The notes: generated by a model not told the origin, from the sequence alone. A stretch of 64,000 nt of DNA from Nitrosomonas sp. (GCF_019635155.1 NZ_JAHBZY010000019.1:1-64000); one strand, 5' to 3'. Counted from the stretch's first letter, positions 26,782 through 36,817 are shown. Made by a program: numbers and translations.

Positions 26782-27402
26782 TTACTTTTTACCTTCCAGC
26801 GATTTGTTCTTATCAGACAACGCCTTCAACAATCCCTCGACACCGCCTTTGCGGACCTGGCTATTGAACGTACCACGATAATTAGTTACCAGACTCACAC
26901 CGGCAACCGTGACATCGTACACTTTCCAGCCATCCGGTTTTTTCTCCATACTGTAATCGATCGGTACCGGTTCTTTACCATTGCCTTGAATTACCATCGT
27001 GCGCACCGTCGTTTCGACTCGATCACCTAATGCCGGCAATGGTTTGACTTTGATGGTTTCATCCTGATAGCTCGTTAGCGCATTGGAATAAGTGCGCACC
27101 AGCAGCGTACGGAATTCGTCCACCAATTTGTTTTGTTGTTCCGGTGCCGCTTTTGACCAATGCTGCCCCATCGCCAGTTGCGTCATACGCGTAAAATTAA
27201 AATGCGGCAGAATCTTGGTTTCGATCAAATGCAGCATTTTGTCTTTATTGCCATTTTTCAATTCGGCATCTTTATTAATAATTTCAAGAACTTCTTTAAC
27301 AGTTTGATCGACAAGCCTATCCGGCGCCAACTCCATCGACCATGCTGGAGATATCAACAGACAGGAAAATATCAATCCAATTGTTCCAATTATTCTTTTC
27401 AT
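26782..27402 (-). CDS. mlaC: Periplasmic phospholipid-binding protein MlaC
   Basis: A 206-aa protein with a signal peptide (MKRIIGTIGLIFSCLLISPA then WSMELAP) and the MlaC fold: TKILPHFNFTRMTQLAMGQH, LVDEFRTLLVRTYSNALTSY, GWKVYDVTVAGVSLVTNYRG and FNSQVRKGGVEGLLKALSDK. MlaC shuttles phospholipids between the outer-membrane MlaA complex and MlaFEDB at the inner membrane. The gene lies between mlaD (80 bp gap) and mlaB. No mlaA is in the window. Confidence 0.92.
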   Translation of the reverse strand: MKRIIGTIGLIFSCLLISPAWSMELAPDRLVDQTVKEVLEIINKDAELKNGNKDKMLHLIETKILPHFNFTRMTQLAMGQHWSKAAPEQQNKLVDEFRTLLVRTYSNALTSYQDETIKVKPLPALGDRVETTVRTMVIQGNGKEPVPIDYSMEKKPDGWKVYDVTVAGVSLVTNYRGTFNSQVRKGGVEGLLKALSDKNKSLEGKK

Positions 27403-27482
27403 TGTTACCTCACCAAGTTTTAAGTTGTTTGCAATACTAAACCAATCAGAATAAAAAAAATATCCGTTCGCTGATCAGACGA

Positions 27483-27950
27483 CTAGAAAGAATCATCGTC
27501 CGCCGCTTTATTAAATAGGAAACGTCCGATTAATTCTTCCAGAACCATGGCCGAATTGGTTTTCATGATTTTATCACCTTCTTTGAGCATCACTTCGTCA
27601 CCGCCCGCTGCCAGGCCGATATATTGCTCACCCAGTAAGCCCGACGTCAGAATGCTCGCAAACGTATCTTTTGGAAATTGAAAGCGACTGTCCATATCCA
27701 TGGTTACGACAGCGTCGTAAGTTTGTGTGCTGAACTGAATATCGGTGACACGCCCAACCACAACCCCCGCGCTTTTGACCGGTGCGCGTACTTTTAGGCC
27801 GCCGATGTTTTCAAAATTTCCGGAAATGGTATAGCTGTGCGAGGGATTATAAACATTCAGGTTTCCGACTTTGAGACTCAGGATCATGAGCGCAACGACA
27901 CCCATAACGACAAACAATCCCACCCACAAATCCATTGTTGTCCGCTGCAT
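27483..27950 (-). CDS. mlaD: MCE-domain protein MlaD
   Basis: A 155-aa protein: one N-terminal membrane anchor (LWVGLFVVMGVVALMILSLK) and an MCE domain with SHSYTISGNFENIGGLKVRA, PVKSAGVVVGRVTDIQF and LTSGLLGEQYIGLAAGGDE, then a C-terminal helix that forms the hydrophobic pore of the MlaD hexamer. It overlaps the mlaE stop by one base. Length fits the family. Confidence 0.93.
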   Translation of the reverse strand: MQRTTMDLWVGLFVVMGVVALMILSLKVGNLNVYNPSHSYTISGNFENIGGLKVRAPVKSAGVVVGRVTDIQFSTQTYDAVVTMDMDSRFQFPKDTFASILTSGLLGEQYIGLAAGGDEVMLKEGDKIMKTNSAMVLEELIGRFLFNKAADDDSF

Positions 27951-28747
27951 TAACTGACTCCTCTAAACATGAAAGCGGTCAATATAAAATCAAGTCCTAA
28001 AATTACTAACGACGATGTCACCACCGTGCGCGTAGTGGCCCCGGATACGCCTTCCGCTGTCGGCGGCGCATCATAACCCTCAAACACCGCAATGGCAGTC
28101 ACCGCGACACCAAAAAAACAGCTTTTAATAAATCCGTTTAAAATATCGATGCGAAAATCGACCGCACTTTGCATTTGCGACCAATAGGAGCCTTCGTCCA
28201 CGCCGATGAATACAACGGTCACCAGATAACCGCCGTAAACACCCATCACGGAAAAAATAGCCGCCAGCAACGGCATCGAAATCACACCCGCCCAAAACCG
28301 CGGCGCCACCACCCGCGCAACCGGATCGACCGCCATCATCCCCATCGCCGCCAACTGCTCGGTGGCTTTCATCAGGCCGATCTCCGCAGTAATAGCGGAA
28401 CCCGCGCGACTGGCAAAAAGCAGCGCTGCCACTACCGGCCCCAGCTCTCGAACCAGCGACAATGCCACCAAAGTGCCAACCGCGGATTCCGAACCATACT
28501 TCTGCAATGTTTCATAGCCTTGCAATCCCAGCACCATGCCGACAAACAAGCCGGACACGACGATAATGATGAGCGATAACACCCCGGTAAAGTACAATTC
28601 CCGGATCACTAAATTGAACCGGCGGAAACTGGTTCCGGATTTTAGCAGCACCAGCAAGAAAAAACGGCTGGCAATGCCAAGACGCCAGACGCTTTCGATC
28701 GTCCGATGACCGATGTTCCGGATGTTGGAAACAATCCGTTTAGGCAA
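27950..28747 (-). CDS. mlaE: Phospholipid ABC transporter permease MlaE
   Basis: A 265-aa membrane protein with five to six helices. The conserved parts are FSGVLSLIIIV-type helices (VLSLIIIVVSGLFVGMVLGL), LVRELGPVVAALLFASRAGS, AITAEIGLMKATEQLAAMGM and the C-terminal GYDAPPTAEGVSGATTRTVV. It forms the permease dimer of MlaFEDB. It overlaps mlaF by 8 bases. Confidence 0.95.
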   Translation of the reverse strand: MPKRIVSNIRNIGHRTIESVWRLGIASRFFLLVLLKSGTSFRRFNLVIRELYFTGVLSLIIIVVSGLFVGMVLGLQGYETLQKYGSESAVGTLVALSLVRELGPVVAALLFASRAGSAITAEIGLMKATEQLAAMGMMAVDPVARVVAPRFWAGVISMPLLAAIFSVMGVYGGYLVTVVFIGVDEGSYWSQMQSAVDFRIDILNGFIKSCFFGVAVTAIAVFEGYDAPPTAEGVSGATTRTVVTSSLVILGLDFILTAFMFRGVS

Positions 28748-29552
28748 GATCGTTCTCCAGATTCAAATCCTTCCGGTACGGCTGCGCCGGGTAATGAAAC
28801 GGTACCGGTCCGTCTTCCTCGCCGTGCACAAACTGATGCACGAATGGCGCGACCGACGCGCGCACTTCTTTCGGCGTACCTTCCGCTGCGATCACGCCAT
28901 CCGCAATAAAATAAACATAATCAACAATTTTTAACGATTCCTGCACATCGTGCGTCACCACGATCGAAGTCATCCCCAGCGCGTCGGTCAAACGGCGGAT
29001 CAGATTACCGATCACGCTCAACGATATCGGATCGAGACCGGTGAACGGCTCATCGTACATGATCAACATCGGATCCAATGCGATCGAACGCGCCAATGCC
29101 ACCCGCCGCGCCATGCCGCCGGACAGCTCGTTCGGCATCAAATGGTGCGCGCCGCGTAAACCGACGGCATTCAATTTCATCAACACTAAATCGCGAATCA
29201 TCGACTCCGGTAAGTTGGTATGCTCGCGCATTTGAAATGCGACATTATCGAACACCGATAAGTCGGTGAACAACGCGCCAAACTGAAACAGCATGCCCAT
29301 CTTGCGGCGCAATTTAAACAGCGCATCACGATCCAGTTCATGCACCACTTGATTGGCAAATTTGACATATCCCGACGATGGTTGCATTACACCGCCGATC
29401 AGTCGCAACAAAGTCGTTTTACCGGATCCGCTCCCACCCATGATAGCGACCACCTGTCCGCGCTTCATGGTCATATCAATGCCTTTCAGAATCGCGCGGG
29501 TATCGTAAGAAAAATTCAACCCGTTGATCTCGATTAAGTTTTCAGATGACAT
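28740..29552 (-). CDS. mlaF: Phospholipid ABC transporter ATPase MlaF
   Basis: A 270-aa ATPase with Walker A GGSGSGKTT, signature ELSGGMARRVALAR, Walker B MIMYDEPFTGLDP and the switch His in VVTHD. It powers retrograde (or bidirectional) phospholipid movement for outer-membrane asymmetry. It is the first gene of mlaFEDCB followed by the ABC-2 exporter and ibaG-like gene. The 159-bp gap upstream should hold the operon promoter. Confidence 0.95.
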   Translation of the reverse strand: MSSENLIEINGLNFSYDTRAILKGIDMTMKRGQVVAIMGGSGSGKTTLLRLIGGVMQPSSGYVKFANQVVHELDRDALFKLRRKMGMLFQFGALFTDLSVFDNVAFQMREHTNLPESMIRDLVLMKLNAVGLRGAHHLMPNELSGGMARRVALARSIALDPMLIMYDEPFTGLDPISLSVIGNLIRRLTDALGMTSIVVTHDVQESLKIVDYVYFIADGVIAAEGTPKEVRASVAPFVHQFVHGEEDGPVPFHYPAQPYRKDLNLENDLA

Positions 29553-29711
29553 GATGCTGCACAGTAAAATTGATTTTCCGGAAGATGCAGGTGATTAATA
29601 CGATTGCTTTGAGTTTAAGATCAGCGCTGGAATCGATGGCCTGGCATAAATTACGATAAATGACATTAATGCCAATTTTAATCCAGTTTCAGTGAAAATA
29701 TCGCGCTATAT

Positions 29712-31160
29712 TCATCCTTCAGGTGATTTTTGTGTTTTTTGCTTCAATTGTTGTAAATATCGTTTCAAATCATTTTTGATTTCCGGTGCAAGCATGTATA
29801 AACCGATAATATTCGGAACCGCCATAGCAAATATCATAGCGTCGGTAAACAGAATAATATTCGACAGTTGCGCCGATGCACCGATAATAATGAATATACA
29901 GAACAATAACTTGTAAATCCATTCGATAGACAATCGCTCACCGAACAAATAGGTCGTACATACCAAACCGTAGTAAGACCACGAAATCATGGTCGAATAA
30001 GCAAAAAGGAAAACTGTTAGCGATAGCACGTATGGAAACCACGAAATACCGGATGCAAAAGCACGCGAAGTCAATTCCACTCCTTCGATGCCGCTTCCTT
30101 CAACATAAGATCCGGAAATAATGATCACCAAAGCGGTCACCATGCAAATAATCACAGTGTCGATAAACGGTCCTAACATACCCACCATGCCTTGACTGAC
30201 CGGTTCACTGGTTTTTACCGCGCAATGCGCAATGGCCGAGGATCCGAGCCCCGCTTCATTGGAAAACGTAGCGCGTTGCACCCCCATCAGCAATGCGCCC
30301 ATCAGAGCGCCCAATCCCGCTTCCGGGTATAGCGCCATGGCAATAATGGTGCTTAACGCGCCGGGAATCGCCTGATAGTGAATTCCTATTACAATGATTC
30401 CGGCGACAATATAAATGACTGCCATGAGTGGAACAATACGTCCCGCTACAGCCGCAATCCAACGAATACCGCCGATGATCACCATTCCAACCAAAATTGC
30501 CATGAACAAGCCGAAGAGCCAACCTCTATCCGCCAAAAACCCGGCTTCGCCGCCAGTGACAATTAATGCTTGCTGGTACGCTTGATTTGCCTGGAATAAG
30601 CCCCCGGCTCCGATGGTACCGCCAATGCAACAAACTGCAAACAATCCTGCCATGAATTTTCCCAACTGCGGTTTTTTCAAGCGCTCGAAGGCACTGTATA
30701 AATAATGCATGGGGCCGCCTGAAATCATATTCTTGTTGTCGCACTGGCGGTATTTGATACCGAGCGTCACTTCGACAAATTTGGTCGACATACTGAATAT
30801 GCCCATAACCGCCATCCAAAACGCCGCGCCCGGCCCGCCGACGGAAATAGCAACCGCCACGCCGGCAATATTACCCAAGCCGACCGTTGCGGAAAGCGAA
30901 GTCATCAATGCTTGAAACCGGCTAATCTGACCGGTTAAATTACCACTATCGTGTTTTCCTCGTAACACTTCGATCGCATGACCAAAGCAGCGAATATTTA
31001 TAAAACCCAGGTAAAGCGTAAAAAATACAGCAGCGATCACCAACCAGATTAAGATCAATTTGATCTCAAGATCCAATAACTGAATGCTGTAAAAAATTAC
31101 GGAAGCCACCGCATTTGAAACGGGTTCAAACGCGGAATCAATTAACTTATCAATTTCCAT
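29712..31160 (-). CDS. Sodium:alanine/glycine symporter (AGCS family)
   Basis: A 482-aa transporter with about eleven helices. AGCS signatures: FQALMTSLSATVGLGNIAGV, AVAISVGGPGAAFWMAVMGI, GGPMHYLY, and GVQRATFSNEAGLGSSAIAH. These proteins import alanine or glycine with Na+. It ends in a basic, glutamine-rich tail (YLQQLKQKTQKSPEG). It is monocistronic. The divergent 304-bp region (31161-31464) contains no further gene that I can see. Confidence 0.9.
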   Translation of the reverse strand: MEIDKLIDSAFEPVSNAVASVIFYSIQLLDLEIKLILIWLVIAAVFFTLYLGFINIRCFGHAIEVLRGKHDSGNLTGQISRFQALMTSLSATVGLGNIAGVAVAISVGGPGAAFWMAVMGIFSMSTKFVEVTLGIKYRQCDNKNMISGGPMHYLYSAFERLKKPQLGKFMAGLFAVCCIGGTIGAGGLFQANQAYQQALIVTGGEAGFLADRGWLFGLFMAILVGMVIIGGIRWIAAVAGRIVPLMAVIYIVAGIIVIGIHYQAIPGALSTIIAMALYPEAGLGALMGALLMGVQRATFSNEAGLGSSAIAHCAVKTSEPVSQGMVGMLGPFIDTVIICMVTALVIIISGSYVEGSGIEGVELTSRAFASGISWFPYVLSLTVFLFAYSTMISWSYYGLVCTTYLFGERLSIEWIYKLLFCIFIIIGASAQLSNIILFTDAMIFAMAVPNIIGLYMLAPEIKNDLKRYLQQLKQKTQKSPEG

Positions 31161-31464
31161 GGATTAAAGCATTCTCCAGTTACAAAAACTGTCTGTGTTC
31201 CGGCATGGCTCATGCAATAATTTATACAACCAGACTGAGTTCAAATGCGGTTAATGTTGTGAAATAGGAATCATGATACCGTTTAATCCTATTTATTCGG
31301 ACTTTAATTTAACTGATAGTATTCCATTTTCTGCTTAGCGCTATTGCACCATCATGCCGCAATCGCCCGGCAGAAAATTATTCATTTTGCCATAATTTCC
31401 GGTGATACGCATACCATACAAAGAGTTATTAAACTTACTTAACTTCACGAAGGAAGACGCCTGC

Positions 31465-32301
31465 ATGAGATTTTGTAATAAACTCGCATGGTTACATTGC
31501 ATCATCCTGGTAACACTGCCAGCAGCATTGGAAGCGGGTGAGATTTACCGCAGCATTGACAGCCAGGGACGAGTCACCTACTCGGATCAACCTTCAGCCG
31601 ATGCGCGACAGCTCGCCCTCACCAATCAACCAAGCCGTCATTTATATTCCGTTGTCAGAGTTTACGATGGCGATACCATTATCTTGGAAGATAAAAAGCA
31701 AATCCGGTTACTCGGTATCAACACGCCTGAAATTCAAAGTCGCGTACGCGACAAGGAGCCGGGCGGCATTGAAGCCAAACAGTGGCTGCAAAAACAGATA
31801 CAGGGTAAGAAAGTGTATTTGGAATTTGATCAAGTGCGGCAAGATAAATATAAACGCTCGCTTGCACATGTATTCACCCCGGATGGCAAGCACTTAAACT
31901 TGATGCTGTTGGAAAACGGTCTGGCGGCGGTTAGCATCATTCCGCCCAATGGCCGGTACGCCGGGAAACTGATTCGTGCGCAAGAGAAAGCCGAGAAACA
32001 AAAACTGGGCATCTGGTCCATGCCAGAATATCAACCCCGTCCGATTGCACAAATCGCCCATCACAACAAAGGTTGGCAACGATTTACCGGAATCCCCGTA
32101 GCCATCAAGAAAAACCGCAAATATACGCGCCTGATATTTGATGATAAAACCGACATCCGCATCTCCAATGCGAATCTGAATCTATTCCCATCGCTCGATA
32201 CCTATGTGGGAAAATTGCTGGAGATCCGGGGCTGGGTGTCGCGCAAAAAAGATAACTATACGATGTTGATACAGCACCCCAGTGCATTAGTGCCGCGATA
32301 A
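31465..32301 (+). CDS. Exported thermonuclease-like (SNase) protein with DUF4124 start
   Basis: A 278-aa protein from ATG 31465 (AAGGAAG upstream). A signal peptide ends near LEAGE and is followed by a DUF4124 motif (IYRSIDSQGRVTYSDQPS), then a staphylococcal-nuclease fold: VRVYDGDTIIL, IRLLGINTPE (Arg and Glu of the active site) and DKYKRSLAHVF (second Arg). A C-terminal OB-like extension follows (KLLEIRGWVSRKKDNYTM). All three catalytic residues are kept, so it should be an active secreted or periplasmic Ca2+-dependent nuclease. The open frame begins 21 codons upstream without a signal peptide. Confidence 0.85.
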   Translation: MRFCNKLAWLHCIILVTLPAALEAGEIYRSIDSQGRVTYSDQPSADARQLALTNQPSRHLYSVVRVYDGDTIILEDKKQIRLLGINTPEIQSRVRDKEPGGIEAKQWLQKQIQGKKVYLEFDQVRQDKYKRSLAHVFTPDGKHLNLMLLENGLAAVSIIPPNGRYAGKLIRAQEKAEKQKLGIWSMPEYQPRPIAQIAHHNKGWQRFTGIPVAIKKNRKYTRLIFDDKTDIRISNANLNLFPSLDTYVGKLLEIRGWVSRKKDNYTMLIQHPSALVPR

Positions 32302-32408
32302 TCCTGCAGGTATTGCCGCCGCCACGCTATCTGATTCGTAAGCTGTCAGTATTTAAACTTTTATCGTAACTTCAAATCAATAATAGTTATTCACATTTGC
32401 TAAATCTT

Positions 32409-35138
32409 ATGCCGATGCAGAAAGCGCATTTAACAACGGCCACTGAAAATAACCAACCCTTATGGCACCATACCGCCATTGATCAAGTGCTGGAATCCCT
32501 TGACACCGTACCGGCAGGCTTAAGCGATCAGGAAGCCGAATCACGTCTGCATACCTTCGGCGCCAACCGGCTGCCGGATCCTCCCGAACGCAGCGCCATC
32601 ATCCGCTTTCTCTCACAGTTTCGTAATATTTTGATTTATGTTTTGCTCGGTTGCGCTTTGATCACATTAATACTGGCGCATTGGGCGGATACGACGGTGA
32701 TTCTGGCGGTGGTATTCGCCAATGCCATCATCGGCTTTGTACAAGAAGGTAAAGCGGAAAAAGCGATGGGCGCTATCCGGCAAATGCTGGCACCTACTGC
32801 GGCTGTACTGCGTAACGGTGTGCGCCGCAGTATCGCCGGAGAAAAGCTTGTACCCGGCGATATCGTGCTACTGGAAGCCGGTGATAAAGTGCCTGCTGAC
32901 TTGCGGTTATTCAAAACCCATGGATTGCAATTGCAGGAAGCGATTCTCACGGGCGAATCCATGCCGGTGCAAAAACAAGTCGCCGCGGTTGCCGGCCATG
33001 CATTGCTCGGGGATCGTTCCTGCATGGCTTATTCAGGCACTCTTGTAACGGCTGGTCAGGCTAAAGGCATCGTAGTTGCCACCGGTGCTGCAACTGAGAT
33101 AGGCCGGATCAACAATTTGTTATCGGAAGTGGAGGTTTTAACTACACCGTTGGTAAAACAAATGGCGGTGTTTTCCCAATGGATCACCATTTTTATATTA
33201 ATTTTGGCAGCATTATTGCTGACCTATGGTTATTTTTCCGAGCATTATGAATTTTCCGAACTGTTCATGATCGTGGTTGGATTATCGGTTGCAGCCATTC
33301 CTGAAGGTCTGCCTGCGGTGCTGACCATCACGCTTGCAGTCGGCGTGCAATCAATGGCAAAGCATAATGCCATTGTGCGGCGTTTACCCGCGATTGAAAC
33401 CATAGGCTCGGTTTCGGTTATCTGCACCGATAAAACCGGGACTTTGACCCGCAATGAAATGATGGTTGCATCGGTGCTAACTCATCAACATTTATTTACG
33501 TTGCAAGGCAACGGCTATGAACCACAAGGCGCTTTATTGCTGGAAAACACCAAGGTTTCATTAGCCGAACACGCCGTTCTGGATGAACTCGCACGCGCCG
33601 CTGCCTTATGCAACGATGCCTCGTTGCATAGCCATAGCGGCACATGGGCAGTCGAAGGCGATCCTATGGAAGGTGCTTTGCTGGCATTTGCCTGTAAACT
33701 CGGTATCGATATTTATCAGACGCAAACGGCATGGACTCGTACCGACGCCATCCCATTCGACGCAAAACACCGCTTCATGGCAACTCTGAATCACGATCAC
33801 GAACGTCATGCCTGCATTTTTATAAAAGGCGCGCCTGAACAAATTCTCACCATGTGCTCGCTGCAAAGCATCAGTCACGGCACGGAACAATTAAATAAAA
33901 ACTATTGGCTGGAACAAGCCGACAAAATTGCGACGCTTGGCCAACGAGTATTGGCGTTCGCCGTCAAAACAGTAAAAGCGGAACATACCGTTCTTGAATT
34001 TTCCGATACTGAAAGTGATTTCGTGTTACTCGGAATGACGGGCATGATCGATCCGCCTCGCACCGAAGCAATCGCTGCAATCGCCGATTGTCATACCGCA
34101 GGCATTCGCGTCAAAATGATTACCGGCGATCACGCTAAAACAGCAGCAGCCATTGGCGAACAAATCGGATTGCAAAATCCGGCGACAGTTCTGACCGGCG
34201 CCGATTTGGATAAAATGGACGACAACGCATTGAAATCGGCGGTAATGGCCTGCGATATATTCGCCCGTACCAGTCCGGAGCACAAATTACGCCTGGTGAT
34301 GGCGTTACAATCACACGGATTATCGGTCGCTATGACTGGCGATGGTGTTAACGACGCGCCGGCGCTCAAGCGCGCCGATGCGGGCATCGCAATGGGTAAG
34401 AAAGGTAGCGAAGCTGCCAAGGAAGCCGCCGAATTGGTGCTGGCTGACGATAATTTCGCTTCCATCGCCAACGCAGTACGGGAAGGCCGGACTGTTTACG
34501 ACAATATTAAAAAAGTCATCACCTGGACTCTGCCGACCAATGCCGGAGAAGCGATGATAATCATTGCCGCATTACTCTTCGGGCTCGTATTGCCGATCAC
34601 CCCCATTCAAATTTTATGGATTAATCTGATCACTGCTGCAACCTTGGGAATCGCGCTTGCTTTTGAACCGACCGAAGAAAACACCATGCATCGTCCACCG
34701 CGAACCCGCGGGGAGCCACTGCTCAATGGTGGTTTAATATGGCAGATTTTTATGGTATCCATTCTGTTTCTTTGCGGTGTTTATGGCGTTTACACATACG
34801 CCATCGCCCAAGGATATCCGATTGAACTGGTGCGGACACTTACTGTAAATACGATCGTGGTATTGGAAATTTTCTATTTATTTTTTATCCGCAATATCTA
34901 CGGAACTTCGTTCACCTGGAAAGCCATTCGCGGCACCAAGGTCGTATGGCTGATGCTCCTGATCGTCACCACCGGACAATTCGCCATCACCTATCTGCCA
35001 CCGCTGCAAGCAATATTCGGTACTGCCGCGGTCCCGTTTCTCGACGGATTGCTGGTAATCGGTTGCGGCATTGCGCTATTTGTCGTCATCGAAATCGAAA
35101 AACAAATCCGCTTGCGTATTAAGGTTTCAAAATCTTGA
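32409..35138 (+). CDS. P2-type cation-transporting ATPase (Ca2+ ATPase/PacL-like)
   Basis: About 909 aa from ATG 32409; a TTG four codons earlier and an ATG two codons later are alternatives. Key motifs in order: LTGESMPV (actuator), PEGLPAVLTITLAVGVQ (ion-binding helix 4), DKTGTLTRNEMM with the phosphorylated Asp, MITGDHAKTA and MTGDGVNDAPALKRADAGIA, then the C-terminal six-helix module. The N-terminal part (GLSDQEAESRLHTFGANRLP) is the cation-ATPase N domain. The PEGLP helix resembles SERCA-type Ca2+ pumps, but Na+/K+-type bacterial pumps share it, so the ion is left open. Convergent with the DUF4071 gene. Confidence 0.88.
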   Translation: MPMQKAHLTTATENNQPLWHHTAIDQVLESLDTVPAGLSDQEAESRLHTFGANRLPDPPERSAIIRFLSQFRNILIYVLLGCALITLILAHWADTTVILAVVFANAIIGFVQEGKAEKAMGAIRQMLAPTAAVLRNGVRRSIAGEKLVPGDIVLLEAGDKVPADLRLFKTHGLQLQEAILTGESMPVQKQVAAVAGHALLGDRSCMAYSGTLVTAGQAKGIVVATGAATEIGRINNLLSEVEVLTTPLVKQMAVFSQWITIFILILAALLLTYGYFSEHYEFSELFMIVVGLSVAAIPEGLPAVLTITLAVGVQSMAKHNAIVRRLPAIETIGSVSVICTDKTGTLTRNEMMVASVLTHQHLFTLQGNGYEPQGALLLENTKVSLAEHAVLDELARAAALCNDASLHSHSGTWAVEGDPMEGALLAFACKLGIDIYQTQTAWTRTDAIPFDAKHRFMATLNHDHERHACIFIKGAPEQILTMCSLQSISHGTEQLNKNYWLEQADKIATLGQRVLAFAVKTVKAEHTVLEFSDTESDFVLLGMTGMIDPPRTEAIAAIADCHTAGIRVKMITGDHAKTAAAIGEQIGLQNPATVLTGADLDKMDDNALKSAVMACDIFARTSPEHKLRLVMALQSHGLSVAMTGDGVNDAPALKRADAGIAMGKKGSEAAKEAAELVLADDNFASIANAVREGRTVYDNIKKVITWTLPTNAGEAMIIIAALLFGLVLPITPIQILWINLITAATLGIALAFEPTEENTMHRPPRTRGEPLLNGGLIWQIFMVSILFLCGVYGVYTYAIAQGYPIELVRTLTVNTIVVLEIFYLFFIRNIYGTSFTWKAIRGTKVVWLMLLIVTTGQFAITYLPPLQAIFGTAAVPFLDGLLVIGCGIALFVVIEIEKQIRLRIKVSKS

Positions 35139-35269
35139 GAATTGAAACAGTATCATGAGCGGCAAATATTAATTCGCTCAAATAAGAGATCTTGCGAGTG
35201 TTTACAAAAAGACAAATAATGCTTTACTTTTGATTCAATTGATCGCTGATCAGATCGACTAATATTCCC

Positions 35270-36601
35270 CTAGATTGCAGCCCGTGCTGTCAGCGATTTT
35301 TCAATTGTTTCAATCCAAGCCAGTAACTCCCCCCGTTTTCTCCAGGTATCAATCAGCAATCTCAGATTCCGCACAGTTGTTTCAGGTTCCCACGATTCCC
35401 GGACAGCAGCGAGTGCGGAACTTAGCGCATAGGTTGCACTCTCTTCGTCCTTCGCGAGCACCGCGAGTTCTAAGCGTGTTGCATAATCCCAATAATCCGG
35501 CCTTCCCGAGGCGATACGCCGTTCAACCGCATAAGCTACCACCGGTAATACTTTTAAACGTCTCGGATCAGGTGGATCGGCAAGCTCCATTAATGTCACC
35601 GCGTTAATCCCCGGATAAGCATCGCGCCAATCCGCTTCAAAACCTTGCAAATACGCATCAATTGCCTTTTTAAGTAATCCCTTGGCGAGAAACTTGTCAC
35701 CGTTTTTGCAAGCATTCTCCCAGCGATCTTTAAACACCCGCCCGAGTATGCCGTAGGTTTTGCTTGGACCACGTTTGGCGATGACATCCAATAACACTTT
35801 TTCAGCTTCATCGCTGCGACCGGCACGGTTCAAAGCCAAGCCCAATTGCTCTTGCACCATCACGGTAGCCGCGAGCGGCAGAGACATTTTTGCCACCAAA
35901 TCAATCATTTCCTGCCACCCGCGCACGGCACGATACGACAAAAACAAATCAATCACGATACCGGATTCTATATCCGCCACTTTCGCATTTTGTGTAAGAT
36001 CGCGCTCAACCGCACTAACGGCTGCCAATCCTTGCTTACGAGCATTTGCCAATGTTTGCTTGATCTGCTCCGAATAATTCACTCGGTTACGAAATACATC
36101 TGTTTTTAACCGTTGAATATCGGGAAATCCCTCTACTAACTGGAATACCGGGCTGTCGGCGAGTTGCTGACGTGCTTCCTGGAGCTTGGTTGTCAAACTC
36201 GCAACAACAATTTCAGGGTCTTTGGGCTTGCCGTCAGCGCCAAGATCATAGGGCAAACTGCGCAGCGGCGCCACATCAAACGGAAGCTGACCGGTATCCT
36301 TCGCAAACAGCAGCAGGGTCGAAGAAGGGCGAATCGCATGGCGCAAACCCAATTCATAAAACACATTCGCATTGGCCGTGGTTAAATCGGCAATAGCATA
36401 TTCACATAAAATCAAGCGTTCGAACATCGGCTTGTGAATAATGCCACCCGCCATTTCCTCATCGGCCCGTAACGGTTCAAGTCCCGCAGCACGAATAGCC
36501 GGAGCAATTAATTCCTGATAAACCGCATCGAAATCCACCAAAATGCCGGAAATTGCGGGTTTCTTGCCAAAAGGCATTAATACAAAGCAGAGCGGCTTCA
36601 T
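35270..36601 (-). CDS. Nucleoside deoxyribosyltransferase-like domain fused to DUF4071/TPR domain
   Basis: A 443-aa protein. The first 110 residues resemble the TIR-like/nucleoside-2-deoxyribosyltransferase superfamily: CFVLMPFGKK (5-14), FDAVYQELIAPAIRAAGLEP (24-43), then EYAIADLTTANANVFYELGL with E83 as the likely catalytic Glu. The rest is alpha-helical repeat (LAATVMVQEQLGLALNRAGR, ENACKNGDKFLAKGLLKKAI, and LRLLIDTWRKRGELLAWIET) matching the DUF4071 family, the TRAF-binding region of animal ASK/MAP3K5 kinases. From the literature on conflict systems, this pair in bacteria is thought to act in NAD- or nucleotide-linked immune signalling; that role is inferred here. It is encoded directly downstream of sdhA. 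Confidence 0.75.
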   Translation of the reverse strand: MKPLCFVLMPFGKKPAISGILVDFDAVYQELIAPAIRAAGLEPLRADEEMAGGIIHKPMFERLILCEYAIADLTTANANVFYELGLRHAIRPSSTLLLFAKDTGQLPFDVAPLRSLPYDLGADGKPKDPEIVVASLTTKLQEARQQLADSPVFQLVEGFPDIQRLKTDVFRNRVNYSEQIKQTLANARKQGLAAVSAVERDLTQNAKVADIESGIVIDLFLSYRAVRGWQEMIDLVAKMSLPLAATVMVQEQLGLALNRAGRSDEAEKVLLDVIAKRGPSKTYGILGRVFKDRWENACKNGDKFLAKGLLKKAIDAYLQGFEADWRDAYPGINAVTLMELADPPDPRRLKVLPVVAYAVERRIASGRPDYWDYATRLELAVLAKDEESATYALSSALAAVRESWEPETTVRNLRLLIDTWRKRGELLAWIETIEKSLTARAAI

Positions 36602-36719
36602 TTTGATCCTTCGGTACGAAAAAGCGCAGCCAACATTTTATATATTTAAGACTATGAGTATCAATTTCATCTTGAAAAGCAGGATTCTGATCTCCAATTT
36701 TGGCAAGGTGATCTTTCTT

Positions 36720-36797
36720 TTATTGTTTAGTTTCTTCAACAATCGCATAAAGCGTACTAAGTTCGCTAAAAACTTTATCGATTCTATCAATATCCAT
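36720..36797 (-). CDS. Possible 25-aa remnant frame upstream of the DUF4071 gene
   Basis: In the 359-bp gap 36602-36960 one minus-strand frame reads MDIDRIDKVFSELSTLYAIV then EETKQ and stops. The frame stays open after that stop for another 40 codons (KKDHLAKIGDQNPAFQDEID). It has no ribosome site. It could be the rest of a small gene or chance. Otherwise the gap is AT-rich and contains only the hairpin at 36818-36845. Confidence 0.2.
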   Translation of the reverse strand: MDIDRIDKVFSELSTLYAIVEETKQ

Positions 36798-36817
36798 GAA
36801 TTCACATTTAACTAGAA

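Noticed and set aside
36543-36815. 90-codon plus-strand frame opposite the DUF4071 gene start
   Set aside because: Half of it is antisense to the DUF4071 coding region, and it has no ribosome site or domain.
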